Part shown: in pieces, positions 39,764 through 49,220 of the stretch | How positions within the stretch are numbered: the stretch's first letter is position 1 | How the letters are laid out: each line of letters opens with the position of its first letter | Source: Rickettsia canadensis str. McKiel | GTDB lineage: Bacteria; Pseudomonadota; Alphaproteobacteria; Rickettsiales; Rickettsiaceae | Direction: 5' to 3' | Assembly: GCF_000014345.1 (NCBI RefSeq) | Contig: NC_009879.1 | Span: 759,501 to 823,500 of the forward strand | Length of the DNA stretch: 64,000 nucleotides | The notes under the pieces: generated by a model | What the model saw: only the letters and a program-made list of their open reading frames with translations | What the model was told of the DNA's origin: nothing | Database searches by the model: none | Program-made: the position numbers and the translations under genes

Positions 39764-40075
39764 GTGCATTATATTATGATACAAGATCACAATACCCATC
39801 TCAAACACGAAGAGCATACTGAAAGGTTAAAAGCTTTACAAAATAAGTTAGGATACTTATCCGGTTTCTTGACAACAATGCGTTCTGATAACAATGAGGA
39901 CTACAAAAAAATTTCCAATGATTTAAAAACTTTAATGAAACAAATTAATACTATAAGAAAAAACATGGAAATATATTTTATTATTATATTAATATTAATG
40001 TTTATTATAATTAAAAAAATGTTATGGACTAATGGTTTAAGTACTAAACTTTCTCTTTTTACAACTTTATTTTAG
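39764..40075 (+). CDS. Small coiled-coil membrane protein
   Basis: 103 residues, not recognised. Residues 1-68 are charged and helical with heptad spacing (HLKHEEHTERLKALQNKLGY, then YKKISNDLKTLMKQINTIRK). A strong hydrophobic segment follows at about 70-87 (IYFIIILILMFIII), then a short tail. It looks like an anchored coiled-coil protein with the N-terminus in the cytoplasm. Its last 17 bp overlap the 3' end of lpxB on the other strand. A nearer start at 39776 is possible. No operon partner. Confidence 0.55.
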   Translation: MHYIMIQDHNTHLKHEEHTERLKALQNKLGYLSGFLTTMRSDNNEDYKKISNDLKTLMKQINTIRKNMEIYFIIILILMFIIIKKMLWTNGLSTKLSLFTTLF

Positions 40076-41216
40076 GTTCTAAGAACTCCTGTTTAATAAT
40101 TTCTGCAGCTATATAAGAAGGTAATTGATTTGATTTAAATCTTAATTTTTGTAAGATTTTTTGGCTTTCTATTACCTGTTTATAAGCTTTTTTAGAACTA
40201 AACAATAACTCTTGAAGCTTATTACTAATAAGAGTAGCACGACAATTATGTTGTATAAATTCTGGAATTATTTCGCTACCGGCTATAATATTTATCAACG
40301 TAACATATTTTATTTTTATTAATGCTCTAATAATAAGAAAACTTAAAATATTAACCTTATATGCTACAATCATAGGGGTACCAGAAGCAGCTATTTCTAA
40401 AGTATTAGTACCGGATTTTGCTAGAGCCAAATCAGAGAGAGCATACGTTTTAAGTCTTTCACTTGAAAACAAATAATTAAACTTAACATTTTCTAAAAAT
40501 GGTTTTATTATTACCTCATTAGCAGGATTTACAAGAGTAAATATCACTTTAAGATTCTTACAACTCTCAAATATTTCTTCTATTGAAGCAATAAAAACCG
40601 GTAAATGCCTTAGAATCTCTCCTCTTCTACTGCCAAGAGTAACACATAGAACTTTTTCATTCTCATCTATTTTAAACTCTTTACGTAAAGCTATTTTATC
40701 ACTATAAAACTCTTGCTCCATAATCGGATGACCTATATATCTACAATCAAGCCCTACTTTAGTAAAATATGGAGATTCAAACGGTAATACAGCAAATAAA
40801 CAATCATAAATTTTAGCGTATTTTATTGCTCTACCCTCTTTATATGCCCATACTGACGGAGCAACTATATGAATCATTTTCAGCTTTGGTAAAAGTTTTC
40901 TTACCTGCTTTGCAACACGATAAGTAAACCCGGGTGAATCTATGGTAATCAACAAATCAGCTTTACTATTTATTATATCCTCCACAGTTTTATCAATTAA
41001 TTTCTTAAGCTTTAAAATATGAGGTAAAATTTCTACAAAACCTATTAAATTTATTGCAGATATAGGAAATAAGCTTTTAAAGCTACCGGCTTCTTCCATA
41101 TATTTACTTCCAACACCAACAAACTGTACTCCTGTATTGTTTTTTAAATGCTGAATTATGCGTCCACCGATAAAATCTCCTGACATCTCACCAGCTATAA
41201 AGTAAATTTTTGCCAT
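40059..41216 (-). CDS. lpxB: Lipid-A-disaccharide synthase
   Basis: GT19 transferase that joins UDP-2,3-diacylglucosamine and lipid X to form the lipid A disaccharide. 385 residues. Start block MAKIYFIAGEMSGDFIGGRI, then VGVGSKYMEEAGSF, APSVWAYKEGRAIKYAK, LGSRRGEILRHLPVF and KSGTNTLEIAASGTPMIVAY are all family hallmarks. It is not beside lpxA/lpxD here. It ends convergent with a small membrane-protein gene (17-bp overlap). Confidence 0.95.
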   Translation of the reverse strand: MAKIYFIAGEMSGDFIGGRIIQHLKNNTGVQFVGVGSKYMEEAGSFKSLFPISAINLIGFVEILPHILKLKKLIDKTVEDIINSKADLLITIDSPGFTYRVAKQVRKLLPKLKMIHIVAPSVWAYKEGRAIKYAKIYDCLFAVLPFESPYFTKVGLDCRYIGHPIMEQEFYSDKIALRKEFKIDENEKVLCVTLGSRRGEILRHLPVFIASIEEIFESCKNLKVIFTLVNPANEVIIKPFLENVKFNYLFSSERLKTYALSDLALAKSGTNTLEIAASGTPMIVAYKVNILSFLIIRALIKIKYVTLINIIAGSEIIPEFIQHNCRATLISNKLQELLFSSKKAYKQVIESQKILQKLRFKSNQLPSYIAAEIIKQEFLEPKIKL

Positions 41217-41246
41217 TGTGTTTAAGAATTCTAATTGTGAAGATAG

Positions 41247-41796
41247 TTATTTTTGAAGGTTTTCAATTTCTGCTTGTAATTGCTCTATTGCTTTTATAGA
41301 TAATTCAGTAATCTCATGTATTTCTTCTATTGATCTTTTTTTAATTAATATCTTTTTTGCTATGTTTATACTTTGTATCACTTTCCCTTCTTTTTTACCT
41401 TCTTCTATGCTTCTTGCTATCCCTTGTTCTCTACCTTTTTCTTCTCAGTAGAAGCTATATAATCACGTTCTTTAAAGCTTTTATTAAATATACACTCGAT
41501 AAGCTATATGCCTCTTAGACGTAACCTTAAGTATATTAAAGTCAATTTGCAACTTTCTTCATATAAGGTGATTTAAAATATTTCTTAACTTCAGAATGCT
41601 TTACTATAATACAACCCATTCATCTAACTCATTTCTTATAATATCATCAAATAATGGAACAGATATTATGCTCAAATATCCGCTATAACCTGTATCCTTA
41701 AGTATTGCTGAAATAAATCCTTCAACTATCTTGTAATCACCTTTATCCTTAAGCAAATATTTTATAGCATAATCAAAACTTATTAGTAGTACTCAT
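41247..41796 (-). pseudogene. Broken PD-(D/E)XK transposase-like gene (second copy, different type)
   Basis: A start-like MSTTNKF at 41796 leads, after a stop, to FDYAIKYLLKDKGDYKIVEG and FISAILKDTGYSGYLSI. The middle is missing or shifted, and the C-terminus is recognisable (EKGREQGIARSIEEGKKEG, then IHEITELSIKAIEQLQAEIE, stop at 41247-41249). This type has the FDYAxKYLLKDK start, unlike the remnant at 6015-6780, so it is a separate family branch rather than a recent copy. Confidence 0.65.
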
Positions 41797-41824
41797 ATTT
41801 TTCTATCTAATCATATATTATTAA

Positions 41825-43110
41825 ATTACATTTAACGGTAACTCAAAGCTTCCAGCAATATGCATGTTCAAGACCTTATCGGCATTCTCAAGATCAGCAA
41901 TTGTACCTGCTACTCTAAGTATTTGATTATAAATAAGCCCGCATTGATAAACAAAATTTATTTTCATTCAGTAAATCTCTTCCTTCATCCACAGGCGGTA
42001 TAGCGTATAATCTATTAATAACTGACAAACTGACCGCCTAATCTGTTATTTGTTTTAATATTATAACCCTCATATCTCTTATATTGAATCAAACGCATTG
42101 TCTTAACTCTTGCAGCTATATCCCTAGAATTTTCTTCAGAATTATAAGTAATGAGATCATATAAACATTAATACTAGATACTTCTATATGCAAATCCAAT
42201 CTACCAATAATAGGCCCTGATACTTGCATTTGATAGTCGCTAACATATTTTGGATTTTATACATATCTTTATAAGAATCACCTAAATAACTGCATTTACA
42301 AGGATATTTTATATGGGCGTTTGATCTTGAGATTAGTTTCACCGTTTTCCATAGGCTGTCTTAATGCATCAATAACAATTTTCCGGCAATACTTGTAATC
42401 GTGCTGCATTCTAAAATTTCTTGTATAGACATTTTAGATAAAATACTTGGAATATAGCCAGCAAGACTTGATTTACTGGTTCCAGGAGGACCAAACATTA
42501 AAAGATTATACCATTTTGATGCTACAATTTCTAAAGCTCTTTTAGCAATTTTTTGACCTTTTATATCTTTAAAATCAGGATAATTTATCGACTTATCTTG
42601 CAGCTTAGCTTCTGGAGTAGTTAAAACTTGTGTGAGACATTTACTAGTCCAATGCAACAAGTATATTATCGTTACCCGACCAAGCAACTGCCGAGCTGTG
42701 TTTACTTGAACAAATAAGTCCTTTACCTCTAGCAAAAGCACTCGTTTACCGGCAAAGCTCTACTTACCGGTAAGATTGAACCTTCTAACTATAATTCTCC
42801 TATTATCAAATATTCCGATATTTCAAGCTCCGGTAAAATATTCATTGCGGTAAGTATTGAGGAGACAACTGCAAGATCGAAATGACTTCCATCCATTACT
42901 AAATCTGCCAGAGCTTATTAAAATCTTTTTATTAGGTAGTCCAAGGACTATATAGAAAATAATGTCTCTTTAACTCGTTCTTTACTCCATCTATAGTTTT
43001 ATCACCCCTACTATAAAAAACAGGAGTACCAGGTGATATTTATACCTGTACGTTAACATCGATAATATCAATTCTATCAAACGTTAGACTAGCCATATGA
43101 ATTAGCATGA
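41825..43110 (-). pseudogene. comM: Broken YifB/ComM Mg-chelatase-like ATPase gene
   Basis: In order on the minus strand: an N-terminal piece near 43100-42960 (DIIDVNVQVQISPGTPVFY, then RGDKTIDGVKNELKRH), DGSHFD near 42880, the central AAA piece (YPDFKDIKGQKIAKRALEIV, Walker A FGPPGTSKSSLAGY, then ILECSTITSIAGK) at 42361-42741, and C-terminal pieces near 42200-41850 (GRLDLHIEVSSINVY and a helical end). Many stops and shifts. ComM is a branch-migration helicase used in natural transformation; dprA is also broken in this window. Confidence 0.8.
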
Positions 43111-43151
43111 AATTTTTCTTAAAATGCTATCCTGCAATCTTGTAAGTATTT

Positions 43152-43300
43152 TTGTATGACTCTCAAAGACTTCTAAGCATATCATAGCGTGGCTTGAACC
43201 ACAGTATCCAGCAAAATAACTTATAATACTAATAATTTTAGTATTGTTCACTAGAACTCGTGGTCAAGCCACGTGGTAGCAGAGAAAAGAGCCATACAAC
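43152..43300. repeat. Nested Rickettsia palindromic element (variant)
   Basis: Inner arms CATAGCGTGGCTTGAACCAC and GTGGTCAAGCCACGTGG pair. Outer arms TTGTATGACTCT and AGAGCCATACAA-like ends pair as well (with small interruptions). The outer arms differ from the GGCATTGTTGCGTGG type, so a second outer module exists. It lies downstream of hslU. Confidence 0.6.
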
Positions 43301-43333
43301 AATCTTATCTCAATTATTAATCAAAAAAGCATA

Positions 43334-44686
43334 TTATAAAATAAACTTAGCTAGGTCAAGATTAGTTATTATTTTTGATAATTGATTTTCTACGAATTGA
43401 TCATCGATAGTTATTTTTTTGCCTTTCATTTCGCTAGCTTCAAAGCTTATATCCTCAAGCAAATTCTCAAGTATAGTATGCAGTCTTCTAGCCCCTATAT
43501 CTTCAACTTCTAAATTAACGGTAATAGCATAATCCGCTATCTTCTCAATAGCAGAAGCAGTAAATTCAAGATGCACGTCTTCAGTACCTATTAACGCCGA
43601 ATATTGCTTTATTAAACTAGTTTCAGGTTCAAGCAATATCTTAATCATATCATCTTTAGTTAACGAATTTAATTCTACTCTAATCGGTAACCTGCCTTGT
43701 AACTCTGGTAATAAATCAGAAGGTTTGGCAATATGAAAAGCACCGGAAGCAATAAATAATATATGATCGGTTTTAACCTGTCCATACTTAGTATTAACTG
43801 TCGTCCCTTCTATCAAAGGTAATAAATCTCTTTGCACTCCCTCTCTACTTATTTCGGCATTTTTTGCACCGGAACTAGGAGCAGAAGCTATTTTATCAAT
43901 TTCATCAATAAAAACTATACCGTCATTTTCAGCTAAAGTGATAGCTTGCTGAATAATTTTTTCTTGGTCTATTAATTTTTCTAATTCCTCAGGTATAATA
44001 ATAGCCATAGCCTCTTTAACTAGCATTTTTTTTGTTTTAGTCTTACTGCTGCCAAGCGCTCGTCCAATCATATCGCCAAGATTAAGCACACCCATTGATG
44101 ATCCAGGCATGCCCGGTATTTCAAAACTTCCACCACCAATAGGTGCAGTATCAGCAACGCTAATTTCGATTTCCGTATCGTTAAGTTCACCGTTTAAGAC
44201 TTTTTCTTTGAACTTTTCTCGAGTCTCACTACTAGAAGTTTTACCTACCAAACTATCTAATATCCTCTCTATTGCTTTTTCACGGGCATTAATATCTACT
44301 TCTGTTTTTGCTAAAGTTTTTTCAGTATTAACGGCTATTTCAACTAAATCACGAATTATTGATTCTACATCACGCCCTACATACCCAACTTCAGTAAATT
44401 TAGTTGCCTCTATCTTATAGAAAGGAGAATTAGTGAGCTTTGCAAGCCTTCTAGCTATTTCCGTTTTACCAACTCCGGTTGAACCGATCATTAAAATATT
44501 TTTCGGTACTATTTCATTACGCAAATTACCTTCTACTCTTTTACGACGACAACGATTTCTCAGTGCAATAGCAACAGCTTTTTTGGCCTTTTCTTGACCT
44601 ACGATAAATCTATTAAGTTCATTAACTATTTGAGCAGGGGTAAGACCCATAGGGTCTTTTTTATAAGTAATTTTAGTAGCTTTCAT
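43334..44686 (-). CDS. hslU: ATP-dependent protease ATPase subunit HslU
   Basis: AAA+ unfoldase that feeds proteins to the HslV protease. 450 residues. [20 protein letters not shown] at the start, Walker [14 protein letters not shown], Walker [13 protein letters not shown], sensor region [16 protein letters not shown] and the family C-terminus ending LDLAKFIL, which docks into HslV. The insertion (I) domain between the Walker motifs is present. It overlaps hslV by 4 nt (ATGA), as usual for this operon. Confidence 0.97.
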
Positions 44687-45231
44687 ACAACTTTTTCCAT
44701 TATAATATTACGATTAGAAAATACACACAAATCTGCAGCTATATTCATAGATTTTAAAGCAATTTCTTCAGCAGTTAAATTATTCTCACAAGACATTAGG
44801 GCACGAGCAGCAGATAGTGCAAATAAACCGCCTGAACCGATTGCCGCAACATTATTTTCAGGTTCCACAACGTCACCGTTACCAGTTAAAATTAATATAT
44901 GACTACGATCGGCAACAATCATCATTGCTTCAAGTCGTCGTAAATATTTATCGCTACGCCAATCTTTTGCAAGTTCAACTGCACTTCTAAGTAGATTATA
45001 CGAATATTTCTCTATTTTTGCTTCAAGTTTTTCAAATAAAGCAAGCCCATCAGCCGTAGACCCTGCAAAACCGGCAATAATTTTATTGTTGGCTATAGTC
45101 CGTAGTTTCCTAGCACTAGACTTTAATATCGTATTACCATGAGAGACTTGTCCATCTGCTGCTATAATGATGTCTTCGTTCTTTTTTAAACAAAGTATTG
45201 TAGTGCCATGTAAGGCTAAATTGTCTGACAT
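44683..45231 (-). CDS. hslV: ATP-dependent protease subunit HslV
   Basis: Threonine protease of the HslUV complex, a proteasome-beta relative. 182 residues. A nine-residue propeptide (MSDNLALHG) precedes the catalytic T10 in [28 protein letters not shown] and [16 protein letters not shown] are typical. First gene of the hslVU operon. No clear heat-shock promoter was found in the 165-bp gap upstream, though a 14-bp palindrome lies at 45368-45381. Confidence 0.96.
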
Positions 45232-45312
45232 AATATAAAATTTATTGATATTAAGTTGTTAATTAAGTACTATATCCATAGTATTAGAATAAATTATATA
45301 CTCCTGATAAAG

Positions 45313-45347
45313 GGATTAGTAGGTAAACGAGTATACTTGACTAATCC
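45313..45347. promoter_or_regulatory. Hairpin in the hslV leader region
   Basis: GGATTAGT (45313-45320) and ACTAATCC (45340-45347) form a perfect 8-bp stem with a 19-base loop. It lies between the divergent hslV and DUF2628 genes. No T-run follows, so it is not a standard terminator. Role unknown. Confidence 0.35.
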
Positions 45348-45396
45348 AACTTAATTAATTATTGTCCCTTGAATTTTCAAGACTTAAACTTAAATA

Positions 45397-45750
45397 ATGC
45401 ATATATACACAATATATATTAACTCTACACACAAAAATAATAATTTTATTGTTATTGAAGAAAGCTTTTCATGGACAGCTGCTCTTTTAAACATATTGTG
45501 GGCTTTATACCATAAAATGTGGTTAGTATTTGCTATTGCTACATTAGCAAATATAATTATTACAGCAATCAATATTGAAGAGTTAACGTTTACATTTAAG
45601 ATAGTCGTAATATTAGGTTTCGGCTTTTTTGCTTCAGACATTAGAGAGAATTATTTAAAAAGAAATAATTACCGACTAGAAGATATTATAGTTGCAAATT
45701 CTAGCATTGAAGCTGAATTAAAATTTCTAAAACGTAATATACTCATTTAA
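45397..45750 (+). CDS. DUF2628 domain membrane protein
   Basis: 117 residues. The family feature is visible: ESFSWTAALLNILWALYHKM, where a cytoplasmic segment leads into the membrane, followed by two hydrophobic segments (about 44-60 and 68-85). A charged C-terminal tail (RRNNY-like KRNNYRLEDIIVANSSIEA) follows. Function unknown. It is divergent from hslV and followed by a palindromic element. Confidence 0.72.
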   Translation: MHIYTIYINSTHKNNNFIVIEESFSWTAALLNILWALYHKMWLVFAIATLANIIITAINIEELTFTFKIVVILGFGFFASDIRENYLKRNNYRLEDIIVANSSIEAELKFLKRNILI

Positions 45751-45788
45751 TAGGAGTGTTGTTATATGAATAGGAAAATGCCCTTAAA

Positions 45789-45912
45789 TGTCATTCCTGC
45801 AAAAGCTAAAACCTATAAACAACTTATTTTTTGCTTTATTTTGTCAATTAATGTGTAATTTCTGTGCTAGTATTAAGGTTATTTTGGATTTCCCCCTGCA
45901 AGAGAATGACAT
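45789..45912. repeat. Rickettsia palindromic element
   Basis: It begins TGTCATTCCTGCAAAAGC and ends CCCTGCAAGAGAATGACA as inverted arms. The body has CTTATTTTTTGC and AGTATTAAGGTTATTTTGGA, shared with 2384-2523 and 12929-13040. It separates the DUF2628 gene from the HIT-asd pair. Confidence 0.7.
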
Positions 45913-45945
45913 TCGTCCATGCAATCAAGCCTTTAACAGGAGTAA

Positions 45946-46311
45946 ATGATGTACAATAAAGAAAATGTTTTTGCTAAAATTATAGATAAAAACCTTCCGG
46001 CAGCAATAATTTACGAAGACGAACAAATTTTAGCATTTAAAGATATAGCACCTGTAGCACCTGTGCATATTATCGTTATACCTAAAAATGAATATATAGA
46101 TTATGCTGATTTTATCTCTAAAGCTTCCATAGATGAAATAAAACATTTTTTTGCTAAAATTTCTGATATAGCAAATGAAGCAGGTTTAGATAAAGACGGT
46201 TATCGTTTAATAACTAACAAAGGGGAGAAATCAGGACAAACTATTTTTCATTTTCACTTTCATATTATCGGCGGCAAAAAACTCATCGGATTAATAAATA
46301 AAAATGACTAA
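45946..46311 (+). CDS. HIT family protein (HinT-like)
   Basis: Small nucleoside phosphoramidase or nucleotide-binding hydrolase of the histidine triad superfamily. 121 residues. The triad reads [12 protein letters not shown] near residues 104-115, and the substrate loop is [15 protein letters not shown] lies 9 nt before the ATG. It overlaps asd by 8 nt, so the two are cotranscribed. Confidence 0.93.
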   Translation: MMYNKENVFAKIIDKNLPAAIIYEDEQILAFKDIAPVAPVHIIVIPKNEYIDYADFISKASIDEIKHFFAKISDIANEAGLDKDGYRLITNKGEKSGQTIFHFHFHIIGGKKLIGLINKND

Positions 46312-47320
46312 AAAATACAATATTGCAGTAATTGGAGCTACAGGAAATGTAGGGCGTGAAACTCTAAATATTCTAGCTGAGCGTAATGTCCCCATTAATA
46401 AAATTCATGCTATAGCTTCAGATAGCTCTCTTGGACAGGAAGTAAGTTTTGGAGAAAAAATACTACAAGTTAATAGTCTAAAAAATTTAGATTTTCAAGG
46501 GTTAGATATTGCTTTTTTTTGTGCCAGTTCAGAAGTCGCAAAAGAATTTATACCGAAAGCTACTGCTAGTAATTGTGTAGTTATCGACAAATCTTCACTT
46601 TTTAGAGTTGACAATCAAGTACCATTAATTGTACCTGAAGTTAATTTAGCAACACTCAAAGAGTTTAATACTAAAAATATCATAGCTAACCCTAACTGTA
46701 TCGTAATTCCGCTTGCAGTAGCATTAAAACCACTAGATAATGAAATAAAGATTAAAAGAGTAGTGATATCTACTTATCAATCGGTATCAGGAGCAGGTAA
46801 AGCAGGAATGGATGAACTATACAACCAAACGAAAGCTAAATATGTTTTTGGAGATAACGATCCTACAAAGTTTCCAAAACAGATTGCATTTAATCTATTT
46901 CCTCATATAGGCGATTTAAATAAAGATGGCTATACAAGTGAAGAAGCAAAAATTGCTTTTGAACTAAACAAAATTATAGGTGATCACTTTAAAGCTAGCG
47001 TTACTTCTGTCAGAGTACCGGTATTTATAGGTCATTCTATATCCGTGAATATAGAATTTAGCGACAAAATGGACGCTAACATCGCTGAAGAAATACTAGA
47101 AGATGCTGACGGTATTGTTACAATTTCTAATAATAACAACCTTGCTTATATCTCACCTGTTGAAGTGGTAGGTGAAGATGCAGTATATGTCTCACGCATT
47201 AGAAATGACGCAAGTAGACCTAATACGCTAAATTTATGGATCACATGTGATAACTTACGTAAAGGAGCCGCTTTAAACAGTGTCCAAATTGCTGAAGCAC
47301 TAATTAATACTTATTTATAA
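46304..47320 (+). CDS. asd: Aspartate-semialdehyde dehydrogenase
   Basis: Converts aspartyl phosphate to aspartate semialdehyde, the branch point to diaminopimelate for peptidoglycan. 338 residues. NADP site [16 protein letters not shown], active cysteine in [14 protein letters not shown], and conserved [17 protein letters not shown]. Rickettsia lack most amino-acid synthesis but keep the diaminopimelate branch, which fits mltG and other wall genes in the window. Confidence 0.95.
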   Translation: MTKKYNIAVIGATGNVGRETLNILAERNVPINKIHAIASDSSLGQEVSFGEKILQVNSLKNLDFQGLDIAFFCASSEVAKEFIPKATASNCVVIDKSSLFRVDNQVPLIVPEVNLATLKEFNTKNIIANPNCIVIPLAVALKPLDNEIKIKRVVISTYQSVSGAGKAGMDELYNQTKAKYVFGDNDPTKFPKQIAFNLFPHIGDLNKDGYTSEEAKIAFELNKIIGDHFKASVTSVRVPVFIGHSISVNIEFSDKMDANIAEEILEDADGIVTISNNNNLAYISPVEVVGEDAVYVSRIRNDASRPNTLNLWITCDNLRKGAALNSVQIAEALINTYL

Positions 47321-47333
47321 TAATAAAACTAAT

Positions 47334-49094
47334 ATGGATAATAAAAATAATAATTTAAATAAACAAACCCCGTTAGTAATAGCATTAAGCGAATGTAGAA
47401 CAGCTTTTTGGATAGTCTTTTGGTTTGCTTTTGTAATTAACTTACTAATGTTAATTACTCCTCTTTACTCACTACAAGTGCTCGATAGAGTGCTTGGGAG
47501 CGGTAATCTACAAACATTATTATTTTTATCGATGATAATCGCATATATTTATTTTGTTTACGGATTACTACAAATTGCTCGTTCTTTTACACTTATAAAG
47601 GTAGGAGAATGGCTTGATAGAACAGTAGCCCCCGTGATTTTTGCTACTTCAATTTCTGCAGCTGCAACACGAGCAAATATGGGTTCTAGCCAATTATTAC
47701 GTGATTTTCAATCCGTCAAAACATTCCTAACAAGTACTGGCATTAATACTTTATTCGATGCCCCATGGAGTCTCATCTATATTGCGGTTATTTTTTCAAT
47801 TCATCCATATATCGGTCTTATTACCATTTTTGGTACAATTATCATAGTTTCAACCGCTTTCTTTAACGCAGTAGCTACTAATAAAATGCTCGGTGAAGCT
47901 ACCGAATTTTCGATAAAAGGCATGACCCAAGCTGATATTGCAAACAGAAATGCAGAAGCAATTGAAGCAATGGGAATGATGAAGAATGTAACAAAAAATT
48001 GGCATAAATTTAATATATCAGCCCTTAATAAGCAATCGGTTGCTAGCTATCGTAACGGTGTTATTTCTAACTTTTCAAGGTTTATCCGTAACATAATGCA
48101 AATGGCTGTTACCGGTGTCGGTGCTTACATTGTTGTAAAATCTCACAGTGCAGATATGACTCCCGGTAATATGATTATGAGTTCTATTATAGTTGGTAGA
48201 GCTCTTGCTCCTTTCGATAATGCTATTGAGTTATGGAAAAGCATGAGCGGTGCTATCAAATCATATAAAAATATTAATAATTTATTTAATACTTATACTT
48301 CTAGAAATGCAGCAATGCCAATTCCGAACGTTGAGGGCCATCTTACCGTTGAAAATGTTTATTATGCTCACCCTATACCAAAATATTTACCTCAACCTCC
48401 TGTACCGAAATATATCTTAAAAGGCATTAGTTTTGCAGTACAATCAGGCGAAATTTTAGCTATTATTGGTCCTTCAGCTACAGGAAAATCAACTTTAGCT
48501 AAAATCATAGTCGGGGTATGGAAAGAGTCATCAGGTTCCGTACGTTTAGATAGTGCTGAAATTTATCGTTGGAATAGAGAAGATTTTGGTAGACATGTTG
48601 GCTATCTGCCTCAAGGAATAGAACTTTTTAGCGGTAGTATTAAACAAAATATAGCTAGAATGGAAGAAAATGCCGATCCACAAAAAGTTATTGAAGCAGC
48701 TAAAATAGCTGGTGCTCATGAGATGATATTAAGATTTCCCGATGGTTATGATTCTGATATCGGTCCCGCAGGCTCTAATCTATCAGGCGGACAGAGACAG
48801 CGTATCGGACTTGCTAGAGCTTTTTACGGAAACCCAAAACTCATCATTTTAGATGAGCCTAACGCTAATTTAGATGAGGCAGGTGAAGTTGCGCTTGCAA
48901 ATGCCTTAAAACAAGCAAAACTTAAAGGAATAACAGTTCTTGTAATTTCACATAGACCTTCCGTATTATCCGTTGTTGATAAAATTCTAATATTACAGGA
49001 TGGAGCCGTTGCAGTTTACGGAACAGAAGAAGAGATTCAAAAACACTTTAAAGCTTTAAAAAGCGGTACAATTCATATTAATGCCGACCAATAA
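47334..49094 (+). CDS. aprD: Type I secretion permease/ATPase (AprD/PrtD family)
   Basis: ABC exporter that drives one-step secretion across both membranes. 586 residues: about five to six membrane helices in the first 300, then an ATPase with Walker A IGPSATGKSTLAKIIVG, Q-loop GYLPQGIELFSG, signature NLSGGQRQRIGLARAF and Walker B LIILDEPNANLDE. There is no N-terminal C39 peptidase domain, placing it in the PrtD/AprD class. The matching adaptor follows after 126 bp. The TolC partner and the substrate are not in the window. Confidence 0.92.
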   Translation: MDNKNNNLNKQTPLVIALSECRTAFWIVFWFAFVINLLMLITPLYSLQVLDRVLGSGNLQTLLFLSMIIAYIYFVYGLLQIARSFTLIKVGEWLDRTVAPVIFATSISAAATRANMGSSQLLRDFQSVKTFLTSTGINTLFDAPWSLIYIAVIFSIHPYIGLITIFGTIIIVSTAFFNAVATNKMLGEATEFSIKGMTQADIANRNAEAIEAMGMMKNVTKNWHKFNISALNKQSVASYRNGVISNFSRFIRNIMQMAVTGVGAYIVVKSHSADMTPGNMIMSSIIVGRALAPFDNAIELWKSMSGAIKSYKNINNLFNTYTSRNAAMPIPNVEGHLTVENVYYAHPIPKYLPQPPVPKYILKGISFAVQSGEILAIIGPSATGKSTLAKIIVGVWKESSGSVRLDSAEIYRWNREDFGRHVGYLPQGIELFSGSIKQNIARMEENADPQKVIEAAKIAGAHEMILRFPDGYDSDIGPAGSNLSGGQRQRIGLARAFYGNPKLIILDEPNANLDEAGEVALANALKQAKLKGITVLVISHRPSVLSVVDKILILQDGAVAVYGTEEEIQKHFKALKSGTIHINADQ

Positions 49095-49182
49095 TGTCAT
49101 ATCATGGTTTGACCCTATGTTGTACAAACACGTTCAATGATGTCATTCCTGCTTCCGCATGCATGACATCACAAGCAACGCT
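49094..49182. repeat. Degenerate palindromic element between the secretion genes
   Basis: TGTCATATCATGGTTTGACC and TGTCATTCCTGCTTCCGCAT followed by GCATGACATCACAAGC. These are pieces of the element edge motifs, with part of the core missing. It lies between the ABC exporter and adaptor genes, in the gap of one operon. Confidence 0.45.
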
Positions 49183-49220
49183 GACAAACACTGACTAAAT
49201 TATAATAACGACTAAATTTT

